From Chlorobium sp. N1 (GTDB lineage Bacteria; Bacteroidota; Chlorobiia; Chlorobiales; Chlorobiaceae): 64,000 bases of DNA. The stretch spans positions 1-64,000 of the forward strand of contig NZ_SJPA01000004.1 in assembly GCF_004332115.1 (NCBI RefSeq), given 5' to 3'. Position 1 is the stretch's first letter, and each line of letters opens with the position of its first letter. A program made the translations under genes and the position numbers. Shown one piece after another: positions 42,050 to 53,230 of this stretch. The notes beneath the pieces are model-generated. The model was not told the DNA's origin. It made no database searches and was given only the letters and a program-made list of their open reading frames with translations.

Positions 42050-45037
42050 TCAGTACCCGAATATGTTTTCAAGCGAGAGCTCATGGACCTCGCCGTACTT
42101 TCTGAGCGTCTCCATATCGAGCTCTCCGCGTTTGCCGAGCACCAGCATCACATGCTTCCGGTTCCGGAAATGACGGTCGTGGAATCGCTTCACCTCTTCC
42201 AGCGTCATCTTCCCCGCCCCTTCGTAGACGTCCCTGCGGATGTCGTGCGAGAGGCCGAGCCGTATGGCGTCCTCATGGTTGAAGAGCACCTCGGTGCGGG
42301 TGAGCCGCTCGCTCGAGATCTTCTGCAGGATGCCGCTCTTGGCCGAAGCGAACAGCTCCGGCGACTCCGGCAGCTCCTGCATCAGCCCTCCGATGCCTTC
42401 GAGCGCCTCCGGCAGCTTGTCGGCCTGTGTGCCGATGTAGCTGAAAATATAATTATGTTTTCCTTTCTGCTTCGGGGTCCGGTAGACGGAAAACACCGAA
42501 TAGGCCAGCGCCTTGGCTTCGCGGAGCTCCTGGAACACCACCGACGACATTCCTCCCCCGTAATACTCGTTGAAGAGTGAGATGAGCGGCACCTCTTTCG
42601 GGTCGTAGCGCTCGTCGCGCGTCAGCATGATCACCTCGGCCTGCGTCATGTCGTAATCGACGACGTAGACCCGGTTCTCCGTCTGCTCGAGCTCCTCGAA
42701 CGGGTCCGCCGAGGGCGGGGCCTCCGCTTTGTCCGGGTAGCGGCGCACCGCCCTGAGTTCCCTGAGGAGTTCTGCTTCGGGCTCCGGCCCGTAGTAGAGC
42801 ACCCGGTGGCCGTACTGCATGAGGGTGCGGACCTCCAGGAGGAGCTCTTCGGGGGTGAGGGCTTCGAGCTCGCTCTCCGAAAGCACGTTGGTGAACGGGG
42901 AGCGCGGGCCGTACTTGCCGTAGTTCGCCATGGCCTCGAACAGGATCTTGCGCTTGGAGAGCTTGTCGTCGGAGCGCTCCTTGCGGATGCCGTCCTTGAG
43001 CTTGCGGAGCGCTTCGGGGTCGGGGCTTGCGCTGGTGAGGAGCGTTTCGAGCAGCCGCAGCGCCTGCGGGAAGTTCTCCCTGAGGCCCGAGAGCTTCAGG
43101 TAGACGAAGTTCTCGGAGGTGAAGGCCGAGAAGCTGGTTCCGAGCCGGTAGAGCTCGCGGCTGAACTCTTCCGGGGAGAGCTCCGGGGTGCCGAGGTAGG
43201 AGAGGTAGTCGAGGGCGAACTCGATGTTGCGGCTGTGGTTCTTGCCGGTGTCGAAGACGTAGTAGAGCGAGTAGAGGTCGTTCTCCCGGTTCTCGACATA
43301 GCGGAGCTCGACGCCCTCGGCGACCGTTTCGAAGCGGATGTCGCGCCGGTAGTCGAGGAAGACCGGTTCGGTGCCTTTCGACTCCATGGCGAGCAGCTCG
43401 CCGGCGAACGAAGAGAGTGTGTCGCGGTTGACCTTCAGCGGGGTGATCGGGGGCTTCTGGATCTTGGCTTCGCTTTTCGGGGTTCCGTGTTCCTTGAGGA
43501 TCTCGACGTAGTTCCGGCGGTAGTGCTCGCGTGCGAAGTCGACGAGCTCTTCCTTCGTGATCTTTCCGAGCCGATCGATCTGCGAGCTGTACTGCTGCCA
43601 GTCCATGCCCCAGATGAAGGCGTCGACATAGGCCTCGACCCTGCCGCGGTTGCTTTCGTAGAGCTTGAGCTGCTCGATGCGCAGGTCGTTCACGGCGGCT
43701 TCGAGCAGCCAGTCGGGGAAGTCGCCCTCCTTCAGACGCTCGACCTGCTCCTGCAGGAGAGTGGACACCTCCTCGAGCTGCTGGCCCTCACGCGGCTTGG
43801 CGCTGAGGATGTGGGCCGAGTAGTCCTTCATCAGCACCAGCATGGAGCCGGCGTCGAGCACCCGCTGCTTCTGGTTGAGGTTCAAGTCTATCAGCCCCGC
43901 CGTCTGGTTGTAGAGCACCTTGTCGAGCAGGGTGAGCATGTCCGCGTCGCGGGTGTTGACCCCTCCGAACCGGTACCCGATCACCACCTCTTCGGCTTCG
44001 GGTCCCTTGACGCGGACCACTTCGGGTTTTTTGATCGGCGCTTCGACGGGCGGCACGAAAATCGGCAGCTCCTTCGGCTCGAGGACCGAGAACTTCCTCT
44101 CGATGAGGCGGATGGTCTCGTCGGGGTCGAAGTCCCCTGCGATGCAGAGCGCCATGTTGTTCGGTACGTACCAGGTGCGGTAGTAGTCCATGACGTTCTT
44201 GATGGAGGGGTTCTTCAAATGCTCCGCCCTGCCGATGGTGGTCTGGGTGCCGTAGGTGTGCTTCTTGAAGAGCCCGGCGAAGAGGTTCTCCCAGATCTTG
44301 CGGCTGTCGCTGTCCATCGTCATGTTCTTCTCCTCGTACACCGTTTCGAGTTCGGTGTGGAAGAGCCGCATGACCGGGTTGCGGAACCGTTCGGCCTCGA
44401 TCGTGAGCCACTGCAGGAGACGGTCGGAGGGGATGTCGTTGAGGTAGACGGTCTGTTCCACCCAGGTGTAGGCGTTGGTGCCCTGCGCGCCGATGGAGTT
44501 GAGCAGCTTGTCGTACTCGTTCGGCACGGCGTAGCTGGCCGCAACGTTCGAGACGCTGTCGATGTCGCGGTAGATGGCGGCCCGCTTTTCGGGATCCTCG
44601 GCCGCGCGGTACTGTTCGTAGAGCTCGGAGATCTTTTCGAGCTCCCGGTGCTCTTTCTCGTAGTCGAGCGAGCCGATCGAGTCGGTCCCCTTGAAGAGCA
44701 TGTGCTCGAGGTAGTGGGCCAGGCCCGTGGTCTCTGCCGGGTCGTTCTTGCTGCCGGCCCGGACGGCGATGGAGGTGTAGATCCTCGGCTCGTCGCGGTA
44801 GGGGCTCATGTAGACGGTGAGGCCGTTTTTGAGGGTATATATCCTGGTGTGGAGGGAGTCTCCGGATATGGTCCGGTAGGGGAGGCCAGGGGTGTCGGCG
44901 GTGCTGTTCATAGTCGGCTTGCAGGAGGTTACAAAGAGGAGGATGGCCCCGGCGGCGAGCAGAGAAACGAGTATGCCCTGCACGGAACGGTCGGCAGCTC
45001 TTCGGGGTGAAAAATTAAAATGGGATTTATGGGGCAT
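42050..45037 (-). CDS. M16-family zinc peptidase, lipoprotein
   Basis: A 995-residue double M16 (pitrilysin/insulinase-like) protease anchored as a lipoprotein: the signal [19 protein letters not shown] puts the modified Cys near residue 39. The active N-terminal half has the inverted zinc motif in [18 protein letters not shown] with the downstream Glu in [17 protein letters not shown]. The second M16 half ([40 protein letters not shown]) lacks the zinc motif, as usual. A peptidase facing the periplasm is expected. It is the first gene of a minus-strand operon with the permease and the SAM enzyme. Confidence 0.9.
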   Translation of the reverse strand: MPHKSHFNFSPRRAADRSVQGILVSLLAAGAILLFVTSCKPTMNSTADTPGLPYRTISGDSLHTRIYTLKNGLTVYMSPYRDEPRIYTSIAVRAGSKNDPAETTGLAHYLEHMLFKGTDSIGSLDYEKEHRELEKISELYEQYRAAEDPEKRAAIYRDIDSVSNVAASYAVPNEYDKLLNSIGAQGTNAYTWVEQTVYLNDIPSDRLLQWLTIEAERFRNPVMRLFHTELETVYEEKNMTMDSDSRKIWENLFAGLFKKHTYGTQTTIGRAEHLKNPSIKNVMDYYRTWYVPNNMALCIAGDFDPDETIRLIERKFSVLEPKELPIFVPPVEAPIKKPEVVRVKGPEAEEVVIGYRFGGVNTRDADMLTLLDKVLYNQTAGLIDLNLNQKQRVLDAGSMLVLMKDYSAHILSAKPREGQQLEEVSTLLQEQVERLKEGDFPDWLLEAAVNDLRIEQLKLYESNRGRVEAYVDAFIWGMDWQQYSSQIDRLGKITKEELVDFAREHYRRNYVEILKEHGTPKSEAKIQKPPITPLKVNRDTLSSFAGELLAMESKGTEPVFLDYRRDIRFETVAEGVELRYVENRENDLYSLYYVFDTGKNHSRNIEFALDYLSYLGTPELSPEEFSRELYRLGTSFSAFTSENFVYLKLSGLRENFPQALRLLETLLTSASPDPEALRKLKDGIRKERSDDKLSKRKILFEAMANYGKYGPRSPFTNVLSESELEALTPEELLLEVRTLMQYGHRVLYYGPEPEAELLRELRAVRRYPDKAEAPPSADPFEELEQTENRVYVVDYDMTQAEVIMLTRDERYDPKEVPLISLFNEYYGGGMSSVVFQELREAKALAYSVFSVYRTPKQKGKHNYIFSYIGTQADKLPEALEGIGGLMQELPESPELFASAKSGILQKISSERLTRTEVLFNHEDAIRLGLSHDIRRDVYEGAGKMTLEEVKRFHDRHFRNRKHVMLVLGKRGELDMETLRKYGEVHELSLENIFGY

Positions 45038-45241
45038 AATTGCAACCGTATCCGTGTGGCTTCAGTCACCATGGGGCGCGGCATCAGCCGGATCCCGGTG
45101 GCGGGCTATCTTCAATGATATCGCATATCGGGATGAAGAACTAACAATTGACCGGAATAGTTCTTTTATTACGGAACAAACGGCCGGATTCCGGATTTTG
45201 CGGAGCGGCCCCGAACATCATCTATCCAGCAGGAACAGCGA

Positions 45242-47329
45242 GTGGCAAAGAGTGGAGAGGGCACGGGCGAGGAACAGGGCATCTACCGGCTGAGAAGCCC
45301 GTACGAGCCGGCAGGCGACCAGCCGAGGGCGATCGCGGAGCTTTCGGAGGGGCTGCGCCAGGGCAGCCGGTTCCAGACGCTGCTCGGCGTGACCGGATCG
45401 GGCAAGACCTACACCATCTCGAACGTGATCGCCCGGGCCGGACGCCCGGTGCTCGTCATGAGCCACAACAAGACGCTGGCCGCGCAGCTCTACGGCGAGC
45501 TCCGCCAGTTTTTCCCGGACAACGCCGTCGAGTACTTCATCAGCTACTACGACTTCTACCAGCCGGAGGCCTACCTCCCCTCCATCGACAAGTACATCGC
45601 CAAGGACCTGCGCATCAACGACGAGATCGAGCGGCTCCGGCTGAAGGCGACGAGCGCCCTGCTCAGCGGCCGTCGCGACGTGATCGTGGTCAGCTCGGTC
45701 AGCTGCATCTACGGACTGGGTTCGCCGGAGGAGTGGAAGAGCCAGATCATCGAGCTGCGCACCGGCATGCGGCGCGAGCGGGACCAGTTCCTCCAGGAGC
45801 TCGTCTCCCTCCACTACGTGCGTGACGACGTGGAGCCGGGATCCGGAAAGTTCCGGGTCCGCGGCGACATCGTCGATCTCGTGCCGGCCTACGACCAGCT
45901 CGCGCTGCGCGTCGAGTTCTTCGGCGACGAGATCGAGAGCCTGCAGACCTTCGACCCCTCGAGCGGGGAGATCCTCGGCAGCGACCCCTACGCCTTCATC
46001 TATCCCGCCCGGCAGTTCGTCGCCGGCGAGGAGCAGCTGCGGCGCGCCATGCTGAAGATCGAGGACGAGCTGGCCGGAAGGCTCAACGAGCTGCGCGAAG
46101 CGGGGCGGTTCGTCGAGGCGGGCCGGCTCGAGGAGCGCACCCGCTACGACCTCGAGATGATGAAGGAGCTCGGCTACTGCTCCGGCATCGAGAACTACTC
46201 GCGCCACATCGCCGGACGCAAGCCCGGCGAACGGCCCTACTGCCTGCTCGACTATTTTCCTGAGGACTACCTGGTGGTGGTCGACGAGTCGCATGTCACC
46301 CTGCCGCAGATCCGCGGCATGTACGGCGGGGACCGTTCGCGCAAATCCATCCTCGTCGAGCACGGCTTCCGCCTGCCCTCGGCGCTCGACAACCGCCCGC
46401 TGCGTTTCGAGGAGTTCGAGGAGATGGTGCCGCAGGTGATCTGCATCAGCGCCACGCCGGGCGATCTGGAGCTGGAGCGTTCGGGCGGCGTCGTCGTCGA
46501 ACAGGTGGTGCGCCCGACCGGGCTGCTCGACCCGCCGGTCGAGGTGCGTCCCGTCAAGGGCCAGATCGACGACCTCCTTGCCGAGATCCGCCGCCACACG
46601 GGGCGCGGCCAGAAGGCGCTCGTCATGACGCTCACCAAGCGCATGAGCGAAGACCTCAACGACTTCCTCCGCAAGGCCGGCGTGCGGTGCCGCTACCTCC
46701 ACTCCGAGATCAAGAGCCTCGAGCGGATGCAGATCCTGCGCGAGCTGCGCACCGGGGAGATCGACGTGCTCGTCGGCGTCAATCTCCTGCGCGAAGGACT
46801 CGACCTGCCGGAGGTGTCGTTCGTGGCGATCCTCGACGCCGACAAGGAGGGGTTCCTGCGCAATACGCGCTCGCTCATGCAGATCGCCGGCCGTGCCGCG
46901 CGCAACGTCGAGGGCACGGTCGTGCTCTACGCCGACACCATCACGCGCTCGATCCGGGAGGTGCTGGACGAGACGGAGCGCCGGCGCCGGATCCAGAAGG
47001 AGTACAACGAACAGCACGGCATCACCCCGCGCTCCATCCAGAAGTCGGTCGAGGAGATCCTCGACACGACGAGCGTCGCCGACGCCGAAGAGCGCTACCG
47101 CCGCAGGCGCTTCGGCCTCGAACCCCGTCCCGAACGCTTGCTTTCGGGCGTGCTCGACTCCATGAGCGCCGAAGAGCGCCTGGCGATGTCGGCCGAGCTC
47201 CGGCTCGAGATGCAGCGTGCCGCCGAGTCGATGGAGTACGAGAAGGCGGCCTACCTGCGCGACGAGATCGTGCGGCTCGAAGAGCGCGGGGAGGGTGCAA
47301 CCGGAGGGGAGCAGGCGGGCGGCGGCTGA
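45242..47329 (+). CDS. uvrB: Excinuclease ABC subunit B
   Basis: DNA-repair helicase-like subunit that verifies lesions handed over by UvrA and loads UvrC. The 695-residue protein starts at GTG 45242. Walker A is [16 protein letters not shown]; the lesion-clamping hairpin [20 protein letters not shown] is intact; the DEAD-like box is [17 protein letters not shown]; helicase motif VI is [19 protein letters not shown]. The C-terminal UVR domain ([20 protein letters not shown]) that binds UvrC is present. It is divergent from the M16 gene across a 204-bp spacer. Confidence 0.97.
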   Translation: MAKSGEGTGEEQGIYRLRSPYEPAGDQPRAIAELSEGLRQGSRFQTLLGVTGSGKTYTISNVIARAGRPVLVMSHNKTLAAQLYGELRQFFPDNAVEYFISYYDFYQPEAYLPSIDKYIAKDLRINDEIERLRLKATSALLSGRRDVIVVSSVSCIYGLGSPEEWKSQIIELRTGMRRERDQFLQELVSLHYVRDDVEPGSGKFRVRGDIVDLVPAYDQLALRVEFFGDEIESLQTFDPSSGEILGSDPYAFIYPARQFVAGEEQLRRAMLKIEDELAGRLNELREAGRFVEAGRLEERTRYDLEMMKELGYCSGIENYSRHIAGRKPGERPYCLLDYFPEDYLVVVDESHVTLPQIRGMYGGDRSRKSILVEHGFRLPSALDNRPLRFEEFEEMVPQVICISATPGDLELERSGGVVVEQVVRPTGLLDPPVEVRPVKGQIDDLLAEIRRHTGRGQKALVMTLTKRMSEDLNDFLRKAGVRCRYLHSEIKSLERMQILRELRTGEIDVLVGVNLLREGLDLPEVSFVAILDADKEGFLRNTRSLMQIAGRAARNVEGTVVLYADTITRSIREVLDETERRRRIQKEYNEQHGITPRSIQKSVEEILDTTSVADAEERYRRRRFGLEPRPERLLSGVLDSMSAEERLAMSAELRLEMQRAAESMEYEKAAYLRDEIVRLEERGEGATGGEQAGGG

Positions 47330-47346
47330 GGCCGCGCTCTTTTTTC
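47322..47346 (+). terminator. Candidate terminator at the uvrB end
   Basis: The stem gcggc/gccgc around tgag overlaps the uvrB stop codon and is followed by gctcttttttc. The stem is short (5 bp) but the T-run is good. Confidence 0.5.
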
Positions 47347-47359
47347 TTCCGCCATTGTT

Positions 47360-47387
47360 TTGTTATGGATGAATAATGTTTTATAGA
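47360..47387 (+). promoter_or_regulatory. Candidate promoter of the RelA/SpoT gene
   Basis: ttgtta (47360-47365) and tataga (47382-47387) lie 16 bp apart, 74 bp before the start of the RelA/SpoT gene, in the only AT-rich stretch of the spacer. Confidence 0.35.
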
Positions 47388-47460
47388 GAGTAGGAGGGGG
47401 AGGGGACTCCTTCCTTCTCCTGATCCCATACCACCAGATTCCAACGGAGCGTTAGAGGCT

Positions 47461-49662
47461 ATGCTGGCCCAGATAGAAAAGGAGCACTACCAGAAACTCC
47501 ACGACATCCTGCGCCTCGCGCGCCAGAACCTCAAGCAGGTCGACGAGTCGCTGATCCAGCGGGCGTTCTTCATGTGCTACCGCGCCCACGAAGGGGAGAA
47601 GCGCGCCTCCGGCGAGCCCTATTTCTACCATCCGGTCGAGGTCGCCACGATCCTGCTCAACGAGCTGCCGCTCGACGGCGTCTCGGTCGCCGCCGCGCTC
47701 CTGCACGACGTGATCGAGGACAGCGGCTACACCTACGAGGACATTTCCGCCGAGCTCGGTTCTGACGTCGCCGACATCGTCGAGGGGCTGACGAAGATCT
47801 CGGGGATCATGATCAACCGGGAGACCACGCAGGCCGAAGGGTTCCGCAAGATGCTGCTCTCGATGGTCAAGGATATCCGCGTGATCCTCATCAAGTTCTG
47901 CGACCGGCTGCACAACATGCGCACGCTCGAGTCGCTTCCCGAGCACCGCCGGCTGAAGATCGCCCTCGAGACCCGCGACATCTACGCCCCGCTTGCCCAC
48001 CGCTTCGGTCTCGGAAAGATGAAGGTGGAGTTCGAGAACCTCGCCCTCAAGTACATCGATCCGGAGATGTACGAGTTCCTCCAGCAGAAGGTCCGCCTCT
48101 CGCGCGGCGAGCGGGTCGGCTACCTCAACAAGATGATCGCCCCCATCCGCCTGGACCTCGAGCGGCAGGGGTTCCAGGTCGAGGTGCAGGGCAGGGCCAA
48201 GCACCTGTTCTCGATCTACAACAAGATGCGCAACAAGAACAAGACCTACGAGGACATCCACGACCTCTACGGCATCCGCGTCATCATCGACACGGAGCGC
48301 ATCGCCGACTGCTTCGCCGTCTACGGTTTCATCACCCAGAAGTATCCGCCGGTCCCGCAGCACTTCAAGGACTACATCTCCATACCCAAGCACAACGGCT
48401 ACCAGTCGCTCCATTCGGCCATCATCGGCCCCAGGGGCAACATGATCGAGCTGCAGATCCGCACCCGGCGCATGCACGAGTTCGCCGAGTTCGGTGTGGC
48501 GGCCCACTGGCGCTACAAGGAGAAGATCAGCAAGGACGACGCCAGCATCGACTCGTTCCTGCGCTGGGCGCGCGAGCTCATCAAGGACGCCGATTCCGCT
48601 GCCGCCTTCATGGAGGGCTTCAAGCTCAACCTCTACCACGACGAGATCTACGTCTTCACGCCGAAGGGCGACATGAAGACGATGCCGGCCGGGGCCACCC
48701 CGATCGACTTCGCCTACGCCATCCACACCGAGGTCGGCAACGGCTGCATCGGCGCCAAGGTCAACGGCCGCATCGTGCGGCTGAATGCCGAGCTCAAGTC
48801 GGGCGACCGCGTCGAGATCATCACCTCGAAGAACCAGCAGCCGAGGGCGGACTGGCTGAAGCTGGTGGTGACCCACCGCGCGAAGCTGAAGATCCGTTCG
48901 GCCATCAACGAGGAGCGCCGCCTGCAGATCGAGAAGGGCCGCGGCATGTGGGAGAAGATGCTCTCCGGCACCAAGAAGCTCCTCTCGGACAACGACATCG
49001 TCCGCTACGCCCGCCGCTACGGCATCAAGACTCCTGCGGACTTCTTCAGCGCGCTGGCCAGCCAGCAGATCAACGGCGAGGAGGTCATGCGGCGCGTCAC
49101 CAGCGATCAGCGCGAGCCGGAGCATCACGAGGTCCGCGAGGAGCAGGCGCAGCTCGAAGAGTACCTGCGCACCGCCCGCGAGGCCCCCGAGGACCGCAAG
49201 GAACCCTCGAAGCGCAAGGACGAGGTGACGATCGCCGGTATGAACAACATCGCCTACGCCTACGCCAAATGCTGCCAGCCGGTGCCGGGCGACGACGTCA
49301 TCGGGTTCGTGACGGCCGAGGGTGTGGTCAAGATCCACCGCAAGAACTGCGTCAACGTCAGCAACGAGAACCTGCAGAAGAGCGAGCGGGTGGTCTCCGT
49401 GTCATGGAACCGGAAGGTGGAGACCGACTTCCTCGCCGGCATCCGCATCGTCGGCGAAGACCGCATCGGCATCACCAGCCAGCTCACCTCGGTCATGTCG
49501 AAGTCCGACACCAACATCCGCAGCATGTCGCTCAACGCCCGCGACGGGATGTTCGTCGGTACCGTCATGGTCTACGTGCGCAACACCGAAAAGCTCAGTG
49601 TCCTCATGGAGAAGCTGCGCCGGGTCGCCGGCGTCTTCAGTGTCGAGCGGCTTATCAGCTGA
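47461..49662 (+). CDS. Bifunctional (p)ppGpp synthetase/hydrolase (RelA/SpoT homologue)
   Basis: Controls the stringent response by making and breaking (p)ppGpp. The 733-residue protein has the HD hydrolase domain with intact metal residues ([33 protein letters not shown]), so it should be bifunctional. The synthetase domain has [12 protein letters not shown] and [24 protein letters not shown] domain ([20 protein letters not shown]), a conserved-Cys segment ([18 protein letters not shown]) and a C-terminal ACT domain ([20 protein letters not shown]) follow. It appears to be the only such gene in this window. Confidence 0.95.
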   Translation: MLAQIEKEHYQKLHDILRLARQNLKQVDESLIQRAFFMCYRAHEGEKRASGEPYFYHPVEVATILLNELPLDGVSVAAALLHDVIEDSGYTYEDISAELGSDVADIVEGLTKISGIMINRETTQAEGFRKMLLSMVKDIRVILIKFCDRLHNMRTLESLPEHRRLKIALETRDIYAPLAHRFGLGKMKVEFENLALKYIDPEMYEFLQQKVRLSRGERVGYLNKMIAPIRLDLERQGFQVEVQGRAKHLFSIYNKMRNKNKTYEDIHDLYGIRVIIDTERIADCFAVYGFITQKYPPVPQHFKDYISIPKHNGYQSLHSAIIGPRGNMIELQIRTRRMHEFAEFGVAAHWRYKEKISKDDASIDSFLRWARELIKDADSAAAFMEGFKLNLYHDEIYVFTPKGDMKTMPAGATPIDFAYAIHTEVGNGCIGAKVNGRIVRLNAELKSGDRVEIITSKNQQPRADWLKLVVTHRAKLKIRSAINEERRLQIEKGRGMWEKMLSGTKKLLSDNDIVRYARRYGIKTPADFFSALASQQINGEEVMRRVTSDQREPEHHEVREEQAQLEEYLRTAREAPEDRKEPSKRKDEVTIAGMNNIAYAYAKCCQPVPGDDVIGFVTAEGVVKIHRKNCVNVSNENLQKSERVVSVSWNRKVETDFLAGIRIVGEDRIGITSQLTSVMSKSDTNIRSMSLNARDGMFVGTVMVYVRNTEKLSVLMEKLRRVAGVFSVERLIS

Positions 49663-49726
49663 ACGGACTGTGCTTATGAACTGTTTATCAAACCGAACCC
49701 TGAACCTGTCTAACCCCATACTCCCC

Positions 49727-50338
49727 ATGAATACTTCCCGCATGAAACCGATGTTCAGCCGTCCGATGCAGCTCCTGGCGGTGCTCTTCTTCTTCAGCTC
49801 CCTTTCCGGGTGCGGATACAACAGCATCCAGCAGAGTGACGAAGCCGTCAACCGCGCATGGGGCGACCTCGAGTCGCAGCTGCAGCGCCGTGCAGACCTC
49901 GTGCCGAACCTCGTCGCCACGGTGAAGGGAGCGGCGGACTTCGAAAAGGAGACCCTCACGGCCGTCGTCGAGGCGCGCGCGAAGGCCTCTTCGGTGAGCC
50001 TGACGCCCGAGATGCTCAGCGACCCGGCCGCCATGCAGCGTTTCCAGAGCGCGCAGGGCGCGCTCTCCCAGAGCCTCTCCCGCCTGCTTGTGACGGTCGA
50101 GCGCTATCCGGAGATCAAGGCCAACCAGAACTTCCGCGACCTGCAGAACCAGCTTGAGGGAACCGAGAACCGCATCGCGGTGGCCCGCCAGCGCTACAAC
50201 GGTGCCGTGGAGAGTCTCAACTACTCGATCCGCCGCTTTCCCAACTCCCTGACCAACTCGATGCTCCTGAAGCTGAAGCCGAGGGAGTATTTCAAGGCCG
50301 ACGAAAGCTCCAGGGCGCTGCCGGAGGTGAAATTCTGA
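49727..50338 (+). CDS. LemA-family lipoprotein
   Basis: A 203-residue LemA-domain protein whose function is unknown in general. It has a lipoprotein signal ([16 protein letters not shown]) and a four-helix LemA fold with [40 protein letters not shown] and [20 protein letters not shown]. The start is uncertain: ATG 49676 adds 17 residues and ATG 49742 removes five; all keep the lipobox. Two TPM-domain genes follow, a common partnership (LemA with YgcG-type proteins) thought to serve the envelope. Confidence 0.87.
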   Translation: MNTSRMKPMFSRPMQLLAVLFFFSSLSGCGYNSIQQSDEAVNRAWGDLESQLQRRADLVPNLVATVKGAADFEKETLTAVVEARAKASSVSLTPEMLSDPAAMQRFQSAQGALSQSLSRLLVTVERYPEIKANQNFRDLQNQLEGTENRIAVARQRYNGAVESLNYSIRRFPNSLTNSMLLKLKPREYFKADESSRALPEVKF

Positions 50339-50376
50339 GGACAGGACGCGCCCCCGCCACCCGAACCGCGAGCAGC

Positions 50377-51114
50377 ATGAAGGCCCTTTTCCGGAGGACT
50401 TCGGGTCTGCTCGTCCTTCTCTTCGCCTTTTCTTCCCCGCTCCTCCACGCCCTCGAGGTTCCCGCGCTTGCCGGCAGGGTGAACGACTATGCCGGGATGA
50501 TCTCGCCCGCGACGCGCAGCGCCATCGAGCGGGCCCTCGAGCGTCTCGAGCGCGAGGAGTCGACCCAGGTGGCGCTCCTCACCGTCCCCTCGCTCGAGGG
50601 GGACTCCATCGAGGAGTTCTCAATCAGGGTCGCGGAGCGATGGAAGATCGGCCGGAAGGGGAAGGACAACGGCGTGCTCCTCATCGCCTCGCGTGACGAC
50701 CGGAAGCTGCGCATCGAGGTCGGTTACGGCCTGGAGGGGAGCCTGACGGACCTCGTGGCGGGGCGTATCGTCCAGAACGAGATGGTGCCGCTCTTCCGCG
50801 CCGGGCGCATCGACGAGGGGTTCCGCCGCGGGGTGGCCTCCATCATCGCCGCCGTGCACGGGGAGTACCGGGCTGATTCCCGCGGGAACGGCAAGGGCGG
50901 GCGGGTATCGCTGCCGCTGCTCATGCTGGTGCTCTTCTTCATCTACTTCAGCGGTCTCTTCAACCGCCGCAGCGGAGGCGGAGGACCCTTCATCTTCGGC
51001 GGCCCGGGGGGCTACTACGGCGGAGGCGGAAGCTTCGGCGGCGGGAGTTTCGGAGGCGGATTCGGAGGCGGTGGAGGCGGTTTCGGCGGAGGCGGCGCCT
51101 CCGGGAACTGGTGA
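50377..51114 (+). CDS. YgcG-family TPM-domain protein with Gly-rich tail
   Basis: A 245-residue exported protein: signal peptide (GLLVLLFAFSSPLLHA), a TPM domain (RVNDYAGMISPATRSAIERA, VALLTVPSLEGDSIEEFSIR, GKDNGVLLIASRDDRKLRIE), a membrane helix (LPLLMLVLFFIYFSGLF) and a C-terminal segment almost only Gly, Ser and Phe (GGGSFGGGSFGGGFGGGG). The TPM domain is a fold with proposed phosphatase or binding roles. The Gly-rich tail probably lies in the cytoplasm or at the membrane face. It is the middle gene of the LemA-TPM-TPM run. Confidence 0.87.
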   Translation: MKALFRRTSGLLVLLFAFSSPLLHALEVPALAGRVNDYAGMISPATRSAIERALERLEREESTQVALLTVPSLEGDSIEEFSIRVAERWKIGRKGKDNGVLLIASRDDRKLRIEVGYGLEGSLTDLVAGRIVQNEMVPLFRAGRIDEGFRRGVASIIAAVHGEYRADSRGNGKGGRVSLPLLMLVLFFIYFSGLFNRRSGGGGPFIFGGPGGYYGGGGSFGGGSFGGGFGGGGGGFGGGGASGNW

Positions 51115-51149
51115 GGCTGAGTCAACTGCATAAACCCATCGACAGGAGC

Positions 51150-51785
51150 ATGGCAAACGATCCGGTAACGAGGCTTCTCGGCGAAGCAGGGAGGCGGAAG
51201 GTGGAGGAGAGCATCAGGGCCGCCGAGACGCGGACCTCCGGCGAGATCGTCGTGATGGTGGTAGAGTCGAGCGCCCGCTACCGCCACCAGGCGATGGTCG
51301 GGGCCCTGCTCTCCTCGATGGCGCTTTCCGTGGCGTCCGCCCACTTCCTGGGCGGTGACGGCATGTGGGCGTTCCTCTCGCTCTTCGTTCCCCTCTTCGT
51401 CGCCTTCCATGAGCTGCTCGTGCGCATGCCTTCCCTCCGGCGCCTGCTGGCCCGGAAGGCGGAGATGGAGGAGGCCGTCGGGCGGGCCTCCCTCGCCGCC
51501 TTTTACGAAAAGGGCATCACCGGCACCGAGGGCCGTACCGGCGTATTGATCTACATTTCGCTTTTCGAACGGATGGTCCGTGTCGTGGCCGACCGCGGTA
51601 TCAACGACAAGGTGGACGAGGGTGCATGGACGGGAGTGGTCGAAGGGATCGTCCGGGGCATCAGGGGGGCGGATGCCGCCGGAGCCCTGTCTGCTGCGGT
51701 CGAGCAGTGCGGCAGGCTGCTCGAGAGCCACTTCCCGATCCAGTCCGGCGACCGCAACGAGCTCAGCGACCGCATCCGGAGCTGA
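51150..51785 (+). CDS. TPM-domain membrane protein
   Basis: A 211-residue protein with a short cytoplasmic start, an early TPM half (VEESIRAAETRTSGEIVVMV), two membrane helices (AMVGALLSSMALSVASAH, MWAFLSLFVPLFVAFHELLV) and the second TPM half (GVLIYISLFERMVRVVADRG). The domain is thus split by a membrane hairpin, the usual form of the partner of YgcG-type proteins. It starts 35 bp after the YgcG-like gene, and a tiny Cys-rich gene starts 10 bp after it. Confidence 0.85.
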   Translation: MANDPVTRLLGEAGRRKVEESIRAAETRTSGEIVVMVVESSARYRHQAMVGALLSSMALSVASAHFLGGDGMWAFLSLFVPLFVAFHELLVRMPSLRRLLARKAEMEEAVGRASLAAFYEKGITGTEGRTGVLIYISLFERMVRVVADRGINDKVDEGAWTGVVEGIVRGIRGADAAGALSAAVEQCGRLLESHFPIQSGDRNELSDRIRS

Positions 51786-51795
51786 AGGAGGGATC

Positions 51796-51969
51796 ATGAA
51801 GAAGCTATGCCGGCTCGCGCAAAAGGAGACGGAGCGCCACGCGGAGCTGCTGGCGCGGGAGGGCGGCGCCCGGTTCGTCTGCCGCCGCTGCGCCCGCGCA
51901 GCAAGAAAGAAGGACGCGCTCTGCAAGCCCCTGAAGACCCGTCGCCGCCGGCCGAAAGCCTCCACGTGA
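51796..51969 (+). CDS. Small Cys/Arg-rich protein
   Basis: A 57-residue protein starting MKKLCRLAQKETERHAELLA with a ribosome site-like aaggagg 8 nt upstream. It has four cysteines (one near the start, a FVCRRCARAARKK pair and a later single C) and a tail of basic residues. The arrangement could bind zinc or nucleic acid. Placed 10 bp after the TPM gene it may belong to that operon. I do not recognise a family. Confidence 0.5.
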   Translation: MKKLCRLAQKETERHAELLAREGGARFVCRRCARAARKKDALCKPLKTRRRRPKAST

Positions 51970-52084
51970 AAAGTTCGGCGCCCTCTTCGCCATGCGCTGC
52001 GGATTCGTATATTGAGTGACCGCAGGTTCAGGCCCCGGCGCCTGCAGCCTGAACGGCGCAGTTCCGTGAGGCCAACACCAGAAG

Positions 52085-53191
52085 ATGAAGTACATGAAAA
52101 AAACAGCATTGTATCCCTGGCACGAGAAGGCCGGGGCGAGGATCATTGATTTCGGCGGCTGGCTGATGCCGGTCCAGTACTCGGGCATCATCGCCGAACA
52201 CAAGGCGGTGCGCAGCGGCGCGGGCCTGTTCGACGTCTCGCACATGGGCAACTTCTCCGTCAGGGGCCCGCGCGCCCTGGAGTTCCTCCAGTACATGACC
52301 ACCAACGACCTCGGCCGCGCCGTCGACGGCCAGGCGCAGTATACCGTGATGCTCTATCCCGACGGAGGCATCGTCGACGACCTCATCATCTACCGTATCG
52401 ACAGCGAGACCTTTTTCATCATCGTCAACGCCGGAAACTGCGAGAAGGATTACCAGTGGTTCCGGGAGCATGTCGGAGCGTTCGACGGGGTCGAGCTTGA
52501 GGACCGTTCTCAGGAGCTCTCGCTCATCGCACTCCAGGGCCCGAAGGCCTTCGGGGTGCTCCGAAAGGCGCTTCCTGCAGTCGACGCCGAGACTCTCGGT
52601 TCGTTCCACTTCCGCAAGGCGGAGTTCCGGGGCGCTGAGATCGTCGTCGCCCGCACCGGCTACACCGGAGAGGTCGGCGTCGAGATCGCGGTCCCCAACG
52701 CCATGGCCGTCCCGCTCTGGGAAGCTCTGCTCGAAGCCGGAAAGGAAGAGGGCATCCTGCCGATCGGCCTCGGAGCGCGAGATACCCTGCGCCTCGAGAT
52801 GGGCTACTCGCTCTACGGCCATGAGATCGACCGCGACACCAACCCCCTCGAAGCCCGCCTGAAATGGGTGGTGAAGCTCGACAAGGGGGAGTTCATCGGC
52901 CGGGATGCCTGCCTGAAGGTGGACGCCGATCCGAAGCGTTCGGTCGCCGGCTTCGCGCTCGACGGCCGCGCCCTGCCGCGCCAGGGATGCCCGGTCTTCA
53001 GCGCCGGGGGAGAGGAGATCGGCCGGGTCTGCAGCGGCACCCTCTCGCCGACCCTCCAGGAGCCGGTCGGCACCTGCAGCGTGCTGCGCGAGTATGCCAA
53101 GGTCGGTACGCCGCTCTTCGTGGAGATCCGCGGCGTCCGCCAGCCGGGTTCCATCCGCCGGCTGCCGTTCGTGAAAACCTCCCTCTCCTGA
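52085..53191 (+). CDS. gcvT: Glycine cleavage system aminomethyltransferase (T protein)
   Basis: Transfers the methylene group from aminomethylated H protein to tetrahydrofolate with release of ammonia. The 368-residue protein has the family start TALYPWHEKAGARIIDFGGW, the folate-site strings AGLFDVSHMGNFSVRG and LARTGYTGEVGVEIAV-like VVARTGYTGEVGVEIAV, and LGARDTLRLEMGYSLYGHEI in the second domain. ATG 52085 or 52094 may be the start. No other gcv gene lies in the window. Confidence 0.95.
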   Translation: MKYMKKTALYPWHEKAGARIIDFGGWLMPVQYSGIIAEHKAVRSGAGLFDVSHMGNFSVRGPRALEFLQYMTTNDLGRAVDGQAQYTVMLYPDGGIVDDLIIYRIDSETFFIIVNAGNCEKDYQWFREHVGAFDGVELEDRSQELSLIALQGPKAFGVLRKALPAVDAETLGSFHFRKAEFRGAEIVVARTGYTGEVGVEIAVPNAMAVPLWEALLEAGKEEGILPIGLGARDTLRLEMGYSLYGHEIDRDTNPLEARLKWVVKLDKGEFIGRDACLKVDADPKRSVAGFALDGRALPRQGCPVFSAGGEEIGRVCSGTLSPTLQEPVGTCSVLREYAKVGTPLFVEIRGVRQPGSIRRLPFVKTSLS

Positions 53192-53230
53192 AGACGGGAG
53201 AACCCATAGCAATCTGTAAGTGGAAAAGGG

